A stretch of 6,212 bases of DNA from contig CAMJGB010000114.1 in the NCBI GenBank assembly GCA_946405115.1, forward strand, positions 1 to 6,212, in the 5' to 3' direction. The notes below the pieces were generated by a model, which worked only from the letters and a program-made list of their open reading frames with translations, was not told the origin of the DNA and made no database searches. The position numbers and the translations under genes are program-made. This DNA comes from an uncultured Clostridia bacterium. GTDB taxonomy: Bacteria; Bacillota; Clostridia; Saccharofermentanales; Saccharofermentanaceae. Position 1 is the first letter of the stretch, and every line of letters begins with the position of its first letter. This document shows, piece after piece, positions 4,612-6,212 of this stretch.

Positions 4612-6212
4612 ATGGAAAACAAGGTGGAAACAGAACAAATCAACAATTACAGAGTTCAGCAAGCGTTCCCTAAGAACGGTCTTTACGATCCTTCTGAAGA
4701 GCACGAGAACTGCGGAATCGGCGCGGTCATCAAGATCGACGGCGAAGCTTCCGCTAAGGTTGTCGATGATGCCCTGACGATCGTAGAACAGCTTGAACAC
4801 AGAGCAGGTAAGGACTCCGAAGGTAAGACCGGTGACGGTGTAGGCCTCCTCGTTCAGATCTCACACGACTTCTTTAAGAAGGCTTTGGAGACTGACGGAA
4901 TCAAGGTAGGCGACAGAAGATCCTACGGTATCGGTATGTTCTTCATGCCCCAGGATGCATCCCTTACAGCAGAAGCAAAGAAGACATTCGAGAATGCATG
5001 CGCTAAGGAAGGACTTAAGTTCTTGGGCTGGCGTCAGGTTCCCGTTAATGAGGATGTTTTGGGATCACGCGCAAGAGAAAGTATGCCTACAATCACGCAG
5101 GCAATCGTTGAGCGCCCCGCTGATGCTAAGGAAGACATCGACTTCGAAAGGAAGCTGTACTTCGCAAGGAAGCTTTTCGAGAAGGAAAATAACGATACTT
5201 ATGTGTGCTCATGCTCATGCAGAACCATCGTGTACAAGGGCATGTTCCTCGTAGGCCAGCTCCGTACTTTCTATAAGGACTTGGCTGACGGCGCGTACAC
5301 ATCCGCGTTCGGTATCGTGCATAGTAGATTCTCCACGAACACGAACCCTACATGGCAGCGTTCACACCCTTATCGCATGCTCGTACATAACGGTGAAATC
5401 AACACGATCACGGGTAACATGAACAAGATGCTGTCCCGTGAGAATATCTTCAAGAGCGAGTATTTCGAAGGTCGTTACGAGGACATCTACCCGATGCTCG
5501 ACGTAACGGGTTCCGACTCCGCAAGACTTGATAACACAATAGAGTTCATGACGATGGCGGGCGTACCGCTTCCTCTTGCGATCATGGTTACTATCCCTGA
5601 GCCTTGGCAGCACATGGATACAATGGACCGCGAAAAGAAAGCTTTCTACCAGTACTACGCTACCATGATGGAGCCTTGGGACGGACCTGCTTCCATCATC
5701 TTCACAGACGGTGACAAGGTCGGTGCAGTGCTTGATAGAAATGGACTTCGTCCTTCAAGATATTACGTTACTAAGGACGGTTACCTGATCCTTTCTTCCG
5801 AGGTCGGCGTGCTCGATGATCTTAGTGATGCGAATATCGTTAAGAAGGATAGATTAAGACCCGGTAAGATGCTCCTCGTTGATCTTCAGGAGGGTGCGCT
5901 TATTGATGATGAGCACGTTAAGAGTGCTTATGTTAACCGCCAGCCTTACGGTGAGTGGCTCGACCGCATGCTTGTTGAGCTCCACGACCTTAAGATCAAC
6001 AACAAGAGACCCGTAAGCTACAAGGGCGACGAGCTTGCAAGATTGCAGCGTGCTTTCGGCTACACTTACGGTAATTTAAATAACGAATTGGTTCCCATGT
6101 GTCTTAACGGCGGTGAGCCTACCGCTGCCATGGGTGTCGATGTCCCTGTGCCTCCGCTGTCCGAACAGCAGCCTCCTTTGTTCGACTACTTCAAGCAGAA
6201 GTTCGCACAGGT
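4612..6212 (+). CDS. gltB: Glutamate synthase large subunit, N-terminal third (3'-truncated by window edge)
   Basis: The large subunit hydrolyses glutamine and channels ammonia to 2-oxoglutarate, giving two glutamates. AGGAG at 4599-4603, eight bases before the ATG, fixes the start; 533 codons are present of about 1500 in the family. Residues 1-33 look like the removable propeptide, placing the nucleophile at C34 in ENCGIGAV. Other class II glutaminase landmarks are EHR (62-64), KTGDGVG (72-78), the segment at 237-269 with HSRFSTNT, QRSHPYR, HNGEINT and GN, GSDSA (300-304), and DRNGLRPSRYY (375-385). The domain ends near 430, and the start of the central domain follows (QRAFGYTYG, EPTAAMGVD, PPLFDYFKQKFAQ). 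The variant EHRAGKDSEGKTGDGVG recalls clostridial GltB proteins. An odd feature is C199, C201 and C203 (CSCSC), where the family usually has SLS-type residues. The FMN and Fe-S regions and any gltD partner lie beyond the window. Expression may be limited by the leader hairpin upstream. Confidence 0.95.
   Translation, partial: MENKVETEQINNYRVQQAFPKNGLYDPSEEHENCGIGAVIKIDGEASAKVVDDALTIVEQLEHRAGKDSEGKTGDGVGLLVQISHDFFKKALETDGIKVGDRRSYGIGMFFMPQDASLTAEAKKTFENACAKEGLKFLGWRQVPVNEDVLGSRARESMPTITQAIVERPADAKEDIDFERKLYFARKLFEKENNDTYVCSCSCRTIVYKGMFLVGQLRTFYKDLADGAYTSAFGIVHSRFSTNTNPTWQRSHPYRMLVHNGEINTITGNMNKMLSRENIFKSEYFEGRYEDIYPMLDVTGSDSARLDNTIEFMTMAGVPLPLAIMVTIPEPWQHMDTMDREKKAFYQYYATMMEPWDGPASIIFTDGDKVGAVLDRNGLRPSRYYVTKDGYLILSSEVGVLDDLSDANIVKKDRLRPGKMLLVDLQEGALIDDEHVKSAYVNRQPYGEWLDRMLVELHDLKINNKRPVSYKGDELARLQRAFGYTYGNLNNELVPMCLNGGEPTAAMGVDVPVPPLSEQQPPLFDYFKQKFAQ

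Overview
The window looks like a piece of chromosome from an anaerobic Firmicute of the class Clostridia, perhaps a gut or rumen species. The evidence is moderate GC, arginine written mostly as AGA, GGAG-type ribosome binding sites, sigma-A-like promoters (TTGACA-N17-TACAAT and TTGACA-N17-TATAAG), and a GltB of the clostridial type. I cannot place it below class from sequence alone. All five protein genes lie on the + strand, and I see no mobile element, phage gene, tRNA, rRNA or CRISPR.

Region 1 (1-2279) is sulfur amino acid metabolism. It opens with a LysR-type regulator that has lost the first part of its helix-turn-helix to the window edge. A 109-base gap follows, then a complete O-acetylhomoserine sulfhydrylase (metY), closed by a Rho-independent terminator. 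The gap holds two dyads of the form LysR proteins bind, about 26 bp apart. The first covers the stop codon of the regulator gene, so the regulator probably controls metY from a site that overlaps its own 3' end.

Region 2 (2280-4470) is a self-contained unit: a strong promoter, a FAD-dependent oxidoreductase of the phytoene desaturase / retinol saturase superfamily, and a TetR-type regulator whose start codon overlaps the oxidoreductase stop codon (ATGA). Two near-identical ~25-bp repeats, each with a TTGAA-N6-TTCAA dyad, bracket the promoter, and a half copy lies in its spacer. This suggests an inducible detoxification or lipid-modification module repressed by its own TetR protein. The substrate is unknown.

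Region 3 (4471-6212) has a strong promoter followed, about 20 nt after the predicted transcription start, by a very long terminator-like hairpin. Next come a good ribosome binding site and the first third (533 codons) of the glutamate synthase large subunit (gltB), which runs off the right edge. The promoter-terminator-gene order suggests attenuation of the nitrogen assimilation gene.

The protein content is ordinary metabolism. I see no clearly new system. The most interesting signals are regulatory: the LysR dyads, the repeat-bracketed promoter of the oxidoreductase/TetR unit, and the gltB leader hairpin.
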